Assembly: GCA_034429215.1 (NCBI GenBank)
Contig: DAOUGI010000040.1
Coordinates: 1 to 64,000 of the forward strand
Direction: 5' to 3'
DNA length: 64,000 nucleotides
Origin: JAFGOG01 sp034429215
GTDB taxonomy: Bacteria > Chloroflexota > Anaerolineae > JAAYZQ01
In this document: piece after piece, positions 1 to 7,903 of the stretch
Layout: each line of letters opens with the position of its first letter
How positions within the stretch are numbered: position 1 is the stretch's first letter
Made by a program: the position numbers and the translations under genes
The notes under the pieces: model-generated
Told to the model about the DNA's origin: nothing
Database searches by the model: none
What the model saw: the letters and a program-made list of their open reading frames with translations, nothing else

Positions 1-2
1 CG

Positions 3-842
3 ATCAGAATGGATAACCCTTTTGGGTTATCGGGGCTGAGGCTGGGCGAATCCTTCATGGATGGCATTTTTCGGCCAGGACAGGGCGTCAAGGTGTACCC
101 CCATCGCCTCAGGCACACGTGCGCGACGCAGCTCTTGAACGCCGGCTGCCGGGTGACCTCGATCCAGAAGTTCTTGGGCCACAAGCGCCTCAACTCGACG
201 ATGATCTATGCCCGCGTCCACGACCGGACGGTGGCCGAGGATTACTACTCGGCCATGGCGCGGGTCGAACAGCGGCTCGATATCGCCCCTCCAGTAACAG
301 CAGAGGAGGACAAAGGTGGCGAGCCTCTGAATGACGGCGAGCGGGAGCAGATCCTGGACCTGGCAGGGCAGTTGGCCGAACCGGAGCTGAGCCTGGACGT
401 GCGGTTGAGCCTGGTGGAGTGCCTGCGCCAGTTGATGAACCGCCGACTGCCGGATGCGGAACCACCCGTCACAAATGAAAACGGAAGACGGCCGCGGGCA
501 CCCCCGATTCCCAGTGCAGGAATTGTCTCCCGCCTTCTCTTGGGCAGACCGAATATAGCAGCACCTTCAATTTGTGGCAAGATCTTGAGCACCACCTCGC
601 CGCCGAAGGCCAGCTGGTCCGCGACACGGCAGGAATGGACGTGCGGCGGAAATCAGGGCCACCCAGCATTCTCATTTGCTGTCCGAATGCAACCCATTTG
701 GTCAGGGCCTCAGATTCCCGCTTTCCGCATCCCTGCATACCATCAAGTGGACGTCCGAGTTCCTGACGGGAAGACCGGTAGCATCGGTATATGTGAACGT
801 CAAGACCAGCAGCCAGTACCTTTGTCGATTTACAAGTACTAG
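3..842 (+). CDS. Tyrosine recombinase (phage integrase family), 5'-truncated, doubtful 3' end
   Basis: The frame is open to the left window edge, so the N-terminal part, with the first catalytic Arg and Lys, lies outside or is lost. Counting from the ATG at 9, residues 32-35 are the H-x-x-R box (HRLRHTCATQLLNAG), H58 is in LGH, and Y67 in the STMIYARV motif is the expected nucleophile. These mark a XerC/D-like strand-exchange enzyme. The first 25 residues do not look like the usual sequence before this box. Beyond about nt 470 the translation becomes low quality. The last 140 nt (702-842) run antisense over the C-terminus of the next gene, which reads well, so the recombinase frame is probably broken or ends earlier. 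I treat it as a remnant of a mobile element. Confidence 0.75.
   Translation: MRMDNPFGLSGLRLGESFMDGIFRPGQGVKVYPHRLRHTCATQLLNAGCRVTSIQKFLGHKRLNSTMIYARVHDRTVAEDYYSAMARVEQRLDIAPPVTAEEDKGGEPLNDGEREQILDLAGQLAEPELSLDVRLSLVECLRQLMNRRLPDAEPPVTNENGRRPRAPPIPSAGIVSRLLLGRPNIAAPSICGKILSTTSPPKASWSATRQEWTCGGNQGHPAFSFAVRMQPIWSGPQIPAFRIPAYHQVDVRVPDGKTGSIGICERQDQQPVPLSIYKY
13..30. repeat. Perfect 7-bp hairpin (ATAACCC-TTTT-GGGTTAT)
   Basis: ATAACCC at 13-19 and GGGTTAT at 24-30 are exact reverse complements around a 4-base loop. The hairpin sits where the recombinase reading frame stops resembling its family. It may mark a junction or element end, but one short palindrome is weak evidence. Confidence 0.35.
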
Positions 843-1298
843 TCGATCAAAGTCCTGATACGCATAACCTGCGCTTGCAACGCGAGACTTGCGACTGGAA
901 TGTTGCGTTAGCTCCCAGCCCGTTCGCGGCAACTCAGTGGCGTAGAAGCTTCCAAGGTCGGATTGCTCACCGCTTACTTGGTAGGCCCTTGAACCGCAGG
1001 GCTCGTCGGGTGTCAGGTTTGACCAATCAGTGTCTGGCAAAAAGCCAGGAGGGGTCGGGATAGAATGCAGTATGTGATCGTAGATCGGAACGTATATCGA
1101 CCAGGCGATGCCGTGAGTCAGGTAACCAGCCACCAAGATCATCACACAGGCCCCCACAATAATCAACAGGCCTATGATCGCCGCCACCCGACGCAGGTCT
1201 CTGTTGACCGGCCTGCAAGGCCCTGCCTGGCCAATCTGCTCGGAGTCGACTGGCTTCTCCACGTCCGCATGCGACTGGGTGAACTTAGCGCCAGCCAT
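702..1298 (-). CDS. Small membrane protein, putative immunity protein to the Rhs-linked toxin
   Basis: No family is recognised. The ATG at 1298 (MAGAKFTQ) gives 198 residues. There is a hydrophilic N-terminus of about 30 residues, one membrane helix (about residues 35-60, VAAIIGLLIIVGACVMILVA) and a soluble domain of roughly 130 residues with a Trp/Tyr-rich end. The start lies 14 nt inside the upstream toxin-like gene, the tight overlap typical of toxin-immunity pairs and of translational coupling. Several 60-base lines counted by hand in this area are near 50% GC, well below the window background. The immunity role is inferred from position and overlap, not from sequence similarity. The gene could also be an unrelated anchored protein of the same acquired segment. 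A longer start at 1334 is possible but would deepen the overlap. Confidence 0.6.
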   Translation of the reverse strand: MAGAKFTQSHADVEKPVDSEQIGQAGPCRPVNRDLRRVAAIIGLLIIVGACVMILVAGYLTHGIAWSIYVPIYDHILHSIPTPPGFLPDTDWSNLTPDEPCGSRAYQVSGEQSDLGSFYATELPRTGWELTQHSSRKSRVASAGYAYQDFDRLVLVNRQRYWLLVLTFTYTDATGLPVRNSDVHLMVCRDAESGNLRP

Positions 1299-2433
1299 TG
1301 GGCTCACTCCACGCATTCCAATCATTGGCCACACTTAGAGCCGCGAACACTTGTCTGGCTATCCGTCCATGCGGACCGTGGCCGGACAGACCATGGTTGA
1401 AATTGATTGCACCTGGCACGGCCACATTACACCAGACGTCACCTTCTTCTGCACACAGATTCGCAGCATTAACTCCAATCGAGGGCACTTGATAATCGCC
1501 CAGTACCGCCAGTCCTTTGTGCAGAAACAGATTAGCCCAGGCGCTCCGGTTACTGTCTGCTGGAGCGACGAATACAGCGTGCTCGAGCTTGGTCAGGTTC
1601 GCACCTTCGCTCAGCTTCTGCAGATAGCGCATTACCAAGTTCCCGCCCTTGCTCCAACCCAGCAGGGTGATGTCCCGGTGTCCTGCCATCTCATTGCTGA
1701 GCTGTTCCAACATCTTTTCGTTCGGCGCAGATCCGGCTTGCTCTGTTGCACCAGAAACAGTATTCTCACCCCAAGTGAAAATGTGGATGCCTTGTTGAGC
1801 CAACACTGTGTTTCCTGCCGCCAGACCTCCCTGTGTCAGCGCAGCGGCCCATTCGCTGTACAGTGTCTTCCACTCCTCCGAGGATAGGTTCCACCCCTTA
1901 TACGCCAAGATCCACTCCATCCAGTACTTCATCATAGCGTCTGGGCTGACGTCACCTCCCGCACCCCCTACAATCACCAGGTCGTGGCCTGTAGGATCTG
2001 TAGCTACAAGGGGCCGGTTGTTAACATACGAGTACCTGTTGAAACTTTGCGGATTGGCAGGATCTGGTATAATAGTATCTGGACTGACGAACCGGTTAAT
2101 ATAAGGGTCGTACCACCGTGCCCCCATGTGGTACAGCCCCAAGGCCGCCGACTGCTGCTGGCCGGTGAACCGATAGTTGGTCGGCGTGCCGGTGGGTGGG
2201 CCGCTGTAGCGCGTCTCGCCGTAGGTGACCCCCCGTTTGGTCTTGGGCACCCCTTCGTACAGGCCGAAGAGCAGGCTGCCCGGCTCCAGACCGGTTCGTG
2301 CTTGCTGCTCGGGCGAAGGCCGGTCGGCGACGACGATGGCCACGTTGTCGAGCCATGTCTGGACCTCGTCGGGCAGGCTGTCGATCGCCTCGTCTACCAG
2401 GGTTTCAAAGGCTTCGCGGCTCAGAAGGATCAC
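1285..2433 (-). CDS. Chimera: truncated zincin metallopeptidase N-terminus + Rhs core + alpha/beta-hydrolase-like toxin domain
   Basis: The GTG start at 2433 gives 382 residues in three parts. Residues 1-73 (SREAFETLVDEAIDSLP, LDNVAIVVADRPSPEQ, LFGLYEGVP) match the start of the small bacterial zincin family (PF06262, formerly DUF1025), but the HExxH zinc site that should follow is missing. Residues about 73-150 are a classical Rhs/YD core end: YRFTGQQQ, LGLYHMGARWYDPYINRF, SPDT, NRYSYVNNRP, DPTGH. Residues 151-382 are a variable C-terminal domain with a G-W-S-K-G-G nucleophile elbow (Ser261) and candidate catalytic His347, 353 or 356, suggesting a lipase-like fold. The YGET at the join fits both parents. 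GC falls from about 72% (line 2281) to 43-55% in the Rhs/toxin part. A full Rhs shell is absent, so secretion is doubtful. Confidence 0.75.
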   Translation of the reverse strand: MILLSREAFETLVDEAIDSLPDEVQTWLDNVAIVVADRPSPEQQARTGLEPGSLLFGLYEGVPKTKRGVTYGETRYSGPPTGTPTNYRFTGQQQSAALGLYHMGARWYDPYINRFVSPDTIIPDPANPQSFNRYSYVNNRPLVATDPTGHDLVIVGGAGGDVSPDAMMKYWMEWILAYKGWNLSSEEWKTLYSEWAAALTQGGLAAGNTVLAQQGIHIFTWGENTVSGATEQAGSAPNEKMLEQLSNEMAGHRDITLLGWSKGGNLVMRYLQKLSEGANLTKLEHAVFVAPADSNRSAWANLFLHKGLAVLGDYQVPSIGVNAANLCAEEGDVWCNVAVPGAINFNHGLSGHGPHGRIARQVFAALSVANDWNAWSEPNGWR

Positions 2434-2481
2434 AGCCTCTACTCCGTGTCGATCTCTGCCCGGATAGGTGAATGTATGCGG

Positions 2482-2895
2482 CTATGGTACGGTCGCAATA
2501 TTAAAGCTGAGGTCTGTAGTTCGCCCGCCCTTGACCTCAATTTGGCGGCTGTCCGATACATGGTGGTCGATCACTACCTCGATCATGTACTCGCCCTTGA
2601 ACAGGGAGAAAGAAAAGGCGCCGGCTACGTCGGTCGTCGTCCTTTGTACTATCGCGCCTCTCTTAAAGACGTCTAGCCCTTGGATGTCTTCGAACTTTTC
2701 CAGGGCAAAGACGATGATCTCGGCCTCGGCGACCCCCGCGCCGACATTAGATGGATCATCCAGCAGCTTGCTAGAGTCCTGGGCCTGGGTGACGGTGCCC
2801 TGCACTGTTCCATACTCTTCGCCACAGCCGCTTAAGGTCAGCATGGCGAGAGCCATGGTTGTCAACAGGATAAAAGCCGGTAAGAGCCTTTTCAT
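2482..2895 (-). CDS. Lipoprotein with carboxypeptidase-regulatory-like (beta-sandwich) domain
   Basis: The start at 2895 (MKRLLPAF) is chosen because a normal lipoprotein signal follows directly: a charged start, a hydrophobic stretch and the lipobox L-S-G-C with Cys24. An upstream in-frame start at 2940 would overlap the M23 gene and spoil the signal. The mature part of about 110 residues (GTVQGTVTQAQ, VAGAFSFSLFKGEYMIEV) resembles the carboxypeptidase-regulatory or CNA-B-like beta-sandwich used in surface proteins to hold or space domains. The gene follows the M23 peptidase gene by about 20 nt on the same strand and is probably co-transcribed with it. The M23 protein also ends in a similar sandwich domain. 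The exact role is unknown. Confidence 0.65.
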   Translation of the reverse strand: MKRLLPAFILLTTMALAMLTLSGCGEEYGTVQGTVTQAQDSSKLLDDPSNVGAGVAEAEIIVFALEKFEDIQGLDVFKRGAIVQRTTTDVAGAFSFSLFKGEYMIEVVIDHHVSDSRQIEVKGGRTTDLSFNIATVP

Positions 2896-2914
2896 AGCTG
2901 TTCCTCTAGTTCGG

Positions 2915-3964
2915 TTATTTCCCGGCCACCAGCCGGACAAATGCCACTTGACCGGCCACTACGGTCACGGGCTGGGTGTACGACTTGTCACCTACCTTGG
3001 CCTTGACTATATAGTCGCCTGCCGGTACGTAAGGGAGGGCAAAGTTCTCGCCCAGTGCGTCGTCGCCGTTGATGTCGCCCTCATCGTAGGTCTGGGTCTG
3101 GCGCCACCACTTGCTTGGTTCTGCGGCGTGGAAAAAGGTGACAGGGGTTTCGAGGATCGGCTTGCCGTTGGCATCCACGAGCAGGCCGGCAATTGCGCCC
3201 TGGCCGGGATCGGGACGCAGCCACAGGGCCGGATTGCGGGTGCTCTGGTAGGTGTTGGCATCGAGCCGTACCTCGAGGTGCAGGTGGTTGCCGATCGCAA
3301 CCCCGGTCATGCCCACCAAACCAAGCACGTCGCCGGCGTCGAGATGCTGTCCAACCTGGACATTCACCTGCGACATGTGGCCGTACAGCAGGTACACCGG
3401 CCGTCCCTGGAACTGCCGGTCAAGCTCCTGGATCACCAGGTTTCCATAGAAATCTGGCTCCAGGCCATACACTGTCGCCTTGTCGTCTCCGGCGACAATA
3501 ACGGTGCCGTCTGCCGCGGCTAACACCGGCGTGCCGGCCGGATTCATATAATCGCCTCCATGGTGGAGGTGGTATTTGCCGCCGTTGGTAGCGCCATAGG
3601 GAAAGTAGGACTGGGGTTGGCGGTCGCCGGTCGCGTCCGGCCCGATAGGCTTCTGCAGCCACAGGTGGGCCGAGGCCGGTTCTGGCGTTGGAGTAACCGG
3701 AGTGGGCGTCACCGTGGGCGTCAGGGTCAGGGTCGGGGTCGGGGTCCGGGTCGGTGTCTGGGTCGGAGTTGGGGTGGAGGTGGGCGTTGCGGTTGGGGTC
3801 GGGGTAGGCGTGTGGGTGGGCGTGGGCGTGAACGTTGGCGTGCCCAACATCCGGTGGTTGGCTGTGGCCGTCGTCCCACCAATGGTCAGGACGGCTACCA
3901 GCCCAATGACCAACAGCAAGGTCACCCCGTTGGCCAGGCGGCTAGTTGATGCTCCGTTCGACAT
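2915..3964 (-). CDS. M23-family metallopeptidase (LytM/NlpD type), Thr/Pro linker, C-terminal beta-sandwich
   Basis: This 349-residue protein has an N-terminal membrane or signal segment (about 12-35). A long Thr/Pro linker follows (about 42-95, repeats of TPTPT). The M23 domain (about 110-250) shows the expected zinc and catalytic motifs: HHGGDY, YGHM and GNHLHLEVR. M23 enzymes cut peptidoglycan cross-bridges or act as regulators of other hydrolases; the intact HxxxD, HM and HxH set argues for activity here. The last 90 residues (GAIAGLLVDANGKPI, PYVPAGDYIVKAKVG) form a carboxypeptidase-regulatory-like sandwich. The enzyme probably acts outside the membrane, held off the surface by the linker. 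The downstream lipoprotein and the upstream LysM protein fit a cell-envelope operon. Confidence 0.88.
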   Translation of the reverse strand: MSNGASTSRLANGVTLLLVIGLVAVLTIGGTTATANHRMLGTPTFTPTPTHTPTPTPTATPTSTPTPTQTPTRTPTPTLTLTPTVTPTPVTPTPEPASAHLWLQKPIGPDATGDRQPQSYFPYGATNGGKYHLHHGGDYMNPAGTPVLAAADGTVIVAGDDKATVYGLEPDFYGNLVIQELDRQFQGRPVYLLYGHMSQVNVQVGQHLDAGDVLGLVGMTGVAIGNHLHLEVRLDANTYQSTRNPALWLRPDPGQGAIAGLLVDANGKPILETPVTFFHAAEPSKWWRQTQTYDEGDINGDDALGENFALPYVPAGDYIVKAKVGDKSYTQPVTVVAGQVAFVRLVAGK

Positions 3965-3989
3965 TCCAGGTACCGTGCTCTACGAAGCC

Positions 3990-5909
3990 CTACGGGCCCC
4001 ACGAGATCCGTTCGCGCGTCCAGTCGTACTCGCCGCTGCCATAACCGCCGCCCAGATCGAAAAGCTTGCGCTGATTGCTGCCGTCGGCATTCATGACCCA
4101 GATGGCCCAGGCGCCGCTCCGATCCGAGACGAACGCGATCGATTTGCCGTCGGGTGACCAGGTGGGCAGGCCGTCGCGGACTGTGTTGTTGGTCAGTCGC
4201 TTTAGCCCACTGCCGTCTATGCCTACGACGTAAACCTCCCAGTTGCCATCTCGGTCAGACATGAACGCGATCCGGTTTCCGGAGCCTGACGGTGCGGTGT
4301 CGTTTGGGCTGCTGGTGATGCGGTGGTACTCACCCCCGCCGGCTGCTACCCAAAACAGGCCGCAGGTGCCGTTCGTAACCAGAAAATCGCAGCCGTGGTA
4401 GACGATCCGTCCATCGGCCATCCAAAATGGATATTCCCCTCGGATCTCAGTGTTGCCGGTGGAGATCCAGTGCCAGGTCTTGCTTTGCATGTCATTGACC
4501 GCACCCAGACGACTGGCCCCATCTCCCCATGACAGGGAGGAAAAAGCCACCAACGTTCCGTCTGCCTGCCAGGTGGGAAAACTATCTTCGTTGTGGTCGC
4601 TGACCTCTGTCAGGCTGCCCCCGCTCGTATTCATGCTGACCAGGTTCACCAGGCCAGACGGTCCATCGCCGTTGGCGGTCACCATGGTGCCGTTAGGCGA
4701 TAACTGCGGCTGGCGGTATCCTGTTCCAAGCTTGTTGCGCCCGCTGCCGTCAATGTGGCTGATGTAAAGATCGTACACGCCGACGCCGACGTATGGATTC
4801 CACAGGGTAAAGACGATTTTGCCCTTCAAGGATGCCGGTGGGGAAGTGGGTGCGGTAGTCGGTTTGGGTGTGCTCGTAGGACCGGCTGTGCCGGTTGGCT
4901 TGGCTGTGCCGGTGGACTTGGCCGTGGCGGTGGGCGTGGACGTGGACGTGCGGCTGGTCGACGTTGCGGCCGGCCGTGTGGCCGTGGCCGTCGGTTTGGG
5001 TATCGCGGGCGTTGCCCCCGGCACAGGGATGATGAGCACCTGACCGGCGTGGATAGGGCTCGTGGTTGAGATGCCGTTGGCCTGGGCTAGGGCAGACACG
5101 CTAATGCCAAAGCGGGTAGCGATGCCCCACAGCGTGTCGCCCGCTTTGACGGTGTAGGTCACTGTGCCCGGTATGGCCGTGGCCGTGGCGGTCCTGGTCG
5201 GTGAAGGGGTGACAGACGGCGTGGCCGGGGTAGCTGTTGGCTGGGTCGGTGTGGCAACGGGTGTGTCTGTAGGGATAGGCGTTTCAGTCGGGATGGGGGT
5301 CTCGGTTGGGATAGGGGTCTCGGTCGGGATTGGGGTTCGGCTGGGTGTCGGCGTAAAAGTCGGCGTATAGGTGGCGGTGGCCGGCCGTGGGGTGAAGGTT
5401 TGCACCGTGTCGATTTGGGCCATCACCGTTGGCGTGGGAACCACCTCACCTCTGTCGCGCAAGAGCAAGACCCAAAGGGCCGCTCCGCTGCCAACCAGGC
5501 AGCCGGCGACGATCAAAGTTGCAGCGGTCAAGACCAAGAATCTGGAAGCCAAGAACTTGGAAATCAAGAGCCTGGGCCCGCGAAGCTCGATCGGCTGGGG
5601 CTCGGGAGCCTCTTCCTCCCATTCGGAGATCGAGGACTCGTCGATTGCGTCGGATTCCTGCCAGGCCGAGAACGGCGCCTCGATCTCCTCTGCCGGTTGG
5701 AGGTCTGGGGGTGGTTGGGACGGCGACCATCGCTGGCCGTCGAACACGCACCACTGGCCTGTTTCACCATCCAGCATCCAACGCCGGCCGTACTGATCGA
5801 TCGTCCGCAGCCCGGCCGCATGGCTCAAAAAATCATCTTCTGACAGTTCGCCGCAATCCAGCTTAGCCTTCAGCTCGCGGTACTGTTCTTCTGCCTCTGC
5901 AAATCGCAT
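3990..5909 (-). CDS. Membrane-anchored LysM and TolB/PD40 beta-propeller protein
   Basis: The protein has 639 residues. The N-terminal cytoplasmic part (1-115) includes a short WMLDGETGQWCVFDGQRW motif with conserved Trp residues. A membrane helix lies at about 122-150 and a Thr/Pro linker at about 157-248. A LysM domain (about 251-295: YTVKAGDTLWGIATRFG, LAQANGI, GQVLIIP) should bind peptidoglycan or related glycans. A second Thr/Pro/Ser linker leads to a C-terminal beta-propeller of PD40/WD40-like blades (about 370-639: QPQLSPNGTMV, FPTWQADGTLVAFSS, PTWSPDGKSIAFVSDRSG). The likely role is an envelope-bound scaffold or sensor; no catalytic site is seen. A promoter with TTGGAC and TATAAT 17 bp apart precedes the start. 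Linker positions 192-215 are an exact hexapeptide repeat. Confidence 0.82.
   Translation of the reverse strand: MRFAEAEEQYRELKAKLDCGELSEDDFLSHAAGLRTIDQYGRRWMLDGETGQWCVFDGQRWSPSQPPPDLQPAEEIEAPFSAWQESDAIDESSISEWEEEAPEPQPIELRGPRLLISKFLASRFLVLTAATLIVAGCLVGSGAALWVLLLRDRGEVVPTPTVMAQIDTVQTFTPRPATATYTPTFTPTPSRTPIPTETPIPTETPIPTETPIPTDTPVATPTQPTATPATPSVTPSPTRTATATAIPGTVTYTVKAGDTLWGIATRFGISVSALAQANGISTTSPIHAGQVLIIPVPGATPAIPKPTATATRPAATSTSRTSTSTPTATAKSTGTAKPTGTAGPTSTPKPTTAPTSPPASLKGKIVFTLWNPYVGVGVYDLYISHIDGSGRNKLGTGYRQPQLSPNGTMVTANGDGPSGLVNLVSMNTSGGSLTEVSDHNEDSFPTWQADGTLVAFSSLSWGDGASRLGAVNDMQSKTWHWISTGNTEIRGEYPFWMADGRIVYHGCDFLVTNGTCGLFWVAAGGGEYHRITSSPNDTAPSGSGNRIAFMSDRDGNWEVYVVGIDGSGLKRLTNNTVRDGLPTWSPDGKSIAFVSDRSGAWAIWVMNADGSNQRKLFDLGGGYGSGEYDWTRERISWGP
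5265..5336 (-). repeat. 18-bp tandem repeat encoding TPIPTE units
   Basis: Four successive copies of an 18-base unit encode (TPIPTE)x3 plus TPIPTD in the linker of the LysM/propeller protein. Copies differ at a few third-codon positions. Such arrays change length easily by slippage or recombination, and would alter linker length without breaking the frame. Confidence 0.75.
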
Positions 5910-5949
5910 TGTCGTACCTCAAAGGGTTGCCACGGGCGGGCACCGCCGC

Positions 5950-5978
5950 ATTATAGCACAACTCGAGTGGTTGTCCAA
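5950..5978 (-). promoter_or_regulatory. Sigma-70-like promoter of the LysM/propeller gene
   Basis: On the minus strand TTGGAC (5978-5973) and TATAAT (5955-5950) are separated by 17 bp, about 40 nt upstream of the ATG at 5909. Confidence 0.7.
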
Positions 5979-6004
5979 GACAGCTCTTCCCGACTCGTCC
6001 GTGG

Positions 6005-7183
6005 TCAGTGTCCCGGCTGCTCCCACGTGGTCTCGATCACAGCAAAGTAGGACTTGAGGGCTGTTCTCATCTCGGCATGGGGTACCAGCGAGGTGAGCAG
6101 GCGCCAATCGGCGCCATCCAGCTTGATCTTGGGAGGGCGGTCGCGGCGCAGCAGATCGATAGCCCTCTGCAGCATTGCCTTGGCCGTCTCTGCTTCACCG
6201 CTCATGGCCCAGGCCATGCCCCCCAAGATCAGCACTTGCGGCGACCCATAGCCAGACAACAGATCGTCCAGCCGGTCTAGCACAGGTTTGGGGTCGCCCA
6301 CGCGCAGCACCGCTTCCATCCAGGCGTCCTGACCGCGATCAAAGCTGAGCGGGTCGAGGGCCGCGACGGCGCGCCATTCCTGCATAGCATCTACAGGCTT
6401 GCCGGTCATAAAGTTGAGCAAACCGCGCTGCATGCCGGCGTGCAGGCTGTTGCTGTCTCGATCGACGTAGGTGCGAGCCATGCCGTATAGCCCGGCCTCG
6501 GTCAGTGCCTTGTAGAGATCGGGAATCGTCTCAGCCACATCGTCTGGTTTGAGGGCGGCGGCCTGTTCCCATGCCTGTACGGCATCATCCCAACGTGCCA
6601 TCTCTTTGAACAGCAGGAAACGCCGGTAGTAGATGCTGGCCAGAGTTTCTGTCTTTTGCTCTTCATCTTGAGACTGGCCGGCGGCCGTCAGAGCCCCGTC
6701 GAAAGCGGTCAGGCTTTCGGCAAGACGCCCTTCGAGTCGAGCCTCTTCTCCCAGGCCAAGCCAGTTCCACGGGTCGTCGGGCACCTCCTCGGCCAGAGCG
6801 CGCAGGTCGGCCAATCCCGATTCGGTTTCCCCTTTTTGGATGCGCAGGCTGGCCAGCCGGCGGCGCCAGAGAGCGGCACGCTTCGGGTCGGTGTCCAGAT
6901 CCAACAATGCTTTCTGGCAATCCACTGCCTCTGCAAAGCGTCGTTCCCAACTGAGCAGGTCTATTAGCTCAACGAGGGCCTGCTTGCGCAGGTCCTTCAG
7001 CTCGGGGCGGCGGCTCTGAATCTTGTCGCTCAGGCTGCTCAGCTTCTGGATCAGGCGCTGGTAGGCAGCGATTGCGTCAGGTATGAGATCGACCTGTGCC
7101 AGACTGCGTGCTTGGATAAAGAGGCCCTCGTAGCTCCCCGGCAACGGCAAGTGCTCTGGGGGCGTCGGCGATGGTTGAGACAT
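6005..7183 (-). CDS. Tetratricopeptide-repeat protein
   Basis: The ATG at 7183 (MSQPSPTPPEHLPLPG) is chosen. An open frame continues upstream but runs antisense through the end of the DedA gene and has no family character. The 392-residue protein has no signal peptide. It is alpha-helical with TPR-like helix pairs (for example ALVELIDLLSWERRFAEAVD, SIYYRRFLLFKEMARWDDAV, DLYKALTEAGLYGMARTYVD). TPR domains act as protein-protein interaction surfaces; no enzymatic motif is present. It sits between the DedA gene and the LysM/propeller gene on the same strand, about 20 nt after DedA, so co-transcription from the DedA promoter is likely. The partner is unknown. Confidence 0.75.
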   Translation of the reverse strand: MSQPSPTPPEHLPLPGSYEGLFIQARSLAQVDLIPDAIAAYQRLIQKLSSLSDKIQSRRPELKDLRKQALVELIDLLSWERRFAEAVDCQKALLDLDTDPKRAALWRRRLASLRIQKGETESGLADLRALAEEVPDDPWNWLGLGEEARLEGRLAESLTAFDGALTAAGQSQDEEQKTETLASIYYRRFLLFKEMARWDDAVQAWEQAAALKPDDVAETIPDLYKALTEAGLYGMARTYVDRDSNSLHAGMQRGLLNFMTGKPVDAMQEWRAVAALDPLSFDRGQDAWMEAVLRVGDPKPVLDRLDDLLSGYGSPQVLILGGMAWAMSGEAETAKAMLQRAIDLLRRDRPPKIKLDGADWRLLTSLVPHAEMRTALKSYFAVIETTWEQPGH

Positions 7184-7205
7184 GGCTGCATCCTTCCAGT
7201 CGGCG

Positions 7206-7871
7206 TTATTGCTCGGCGTCAGCGATGGTTCTTTTTTTGCCCTTGCGAACGTGGCGATAGACATAATAGACCAGGGCGGCGACGATGACGATGGCGATGG
7301 GAATGTCGAAGGGGCGCATGATCGCTCGCAGCTCTTCCCAGTGCTGGCCAAAGAGGTAGCCACCCCAGGCCAGCAGCCCGCACCAGATGAACGACCCGAT
7401 AAAGCTGAACATAGTAAACCGGACAAAGTTCATGCGCACGACGCCTGCCGGGAAGGAGATAAAGGTGCGCACGATAGGCAGCAGGCGGGAAATAAAGGCT
7501 GCCCAGTCACCCCAGCGGGCGAACCAGCGGTCGGCCTTTTCCAGGTCCTCTTCACTGACCAGGATATATTTGCCATAGCGCTTGACCAGAGGACGCCCGC
7601 CCCACGCGCCAAGGGCATAGGAGACCACCGAGCCGATCGTGCAGCCGATGGCTCCGAACAGCCCGCCCTGCCACAGAGCCTGCCACGCCGGCACCTGCGG
7701 CACTTCCGTGATGCCGCGGACCAGCATCCAGCCAGCGAGGGGCATCGTCACTTCGCTGGGGATGGGGATGTTGGCGCTTTCGAGGGCCATGATGACCACG
7801 ACGCCAGACCAGCCGATCGTTTGGAATAGGTTCATCAAGAAATCGACGAGCTGTTGTTCCAAGGCTTCCAA
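7206..7871 (-). CDS. DedA-family integral membrane protein
   Basis: This 221-residue protein has the typical SNARE-associated/DedA layout. Motifs include ALESANIPIPSEV, a glycine-rich segment GAIGCTIGSVVSYALGAWGGRP, the F/WxxRxxPxxR motif as FISRLLPIVRTFISFPAG, and a C-terminal membrane helix followed by a basic tail (RHVRKGKKR). DedA proteins are implicated in lipid carrier or phospholipid flipping and in membrane homeostasis. The signature Glu (in SEV) and both Arg residues are retained. It leads the TPR gene on the same strand. A strong promoter (TTGCCA, 17 bp, TATAAT) lies just upstream. Confidence 0.9.
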   Translation of the reverse strand: MEALEQQLVDFLMNLFQTIGWSGVVVIMALESANIPIPSEVTMPLAGWMLVRGITEVPQVPAWQALWQGGLFGAIGCTIGSVVSYALGAWGGRPLVKRYGKYILVSEEDLEKADRWFARWGDWAAFISRLLPIVRTFISFPAGVVRMNFVRFTMFSFIGSFIWCGLLAWGGYLFGQHWEELRAIMRPFDIPIAIVIVAALVYYVYRHVRKGKKRTIADAEQ

Positions 7872-7903
7872 GATTCGCTTGCTCCTGGTAGAAATAGGCA
7901 GCC

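Noticed and set aside
1351..1887. Plus-strand frame of 178 residues across the toxin gene
   Set aside because: The minus-strand frame has a clear Rhs core and GxSxG motif, while this frame shows no motif and starts weakly.
2046..2073. TTTGCG and TATAAT resembling a plus-strand promoter
   Set aside because: It lies inside the Rhs-core coding region on the opposite strand, with no plus-strand gene downstream. AT-rich Rhs codons explain it.
3702..4157. Plus-strand Gly/Val-rich frame (VGVRVRVGVGV type)
   Set aside because: It is the antisense of the Thr/Pro linker of the M23 peptidase. ACN/CCN codons on one strand give GNT/GGN on the other, so the frame stays open by composition. The same holds for 4819-5043, 5164-5370 and 35133-35414.
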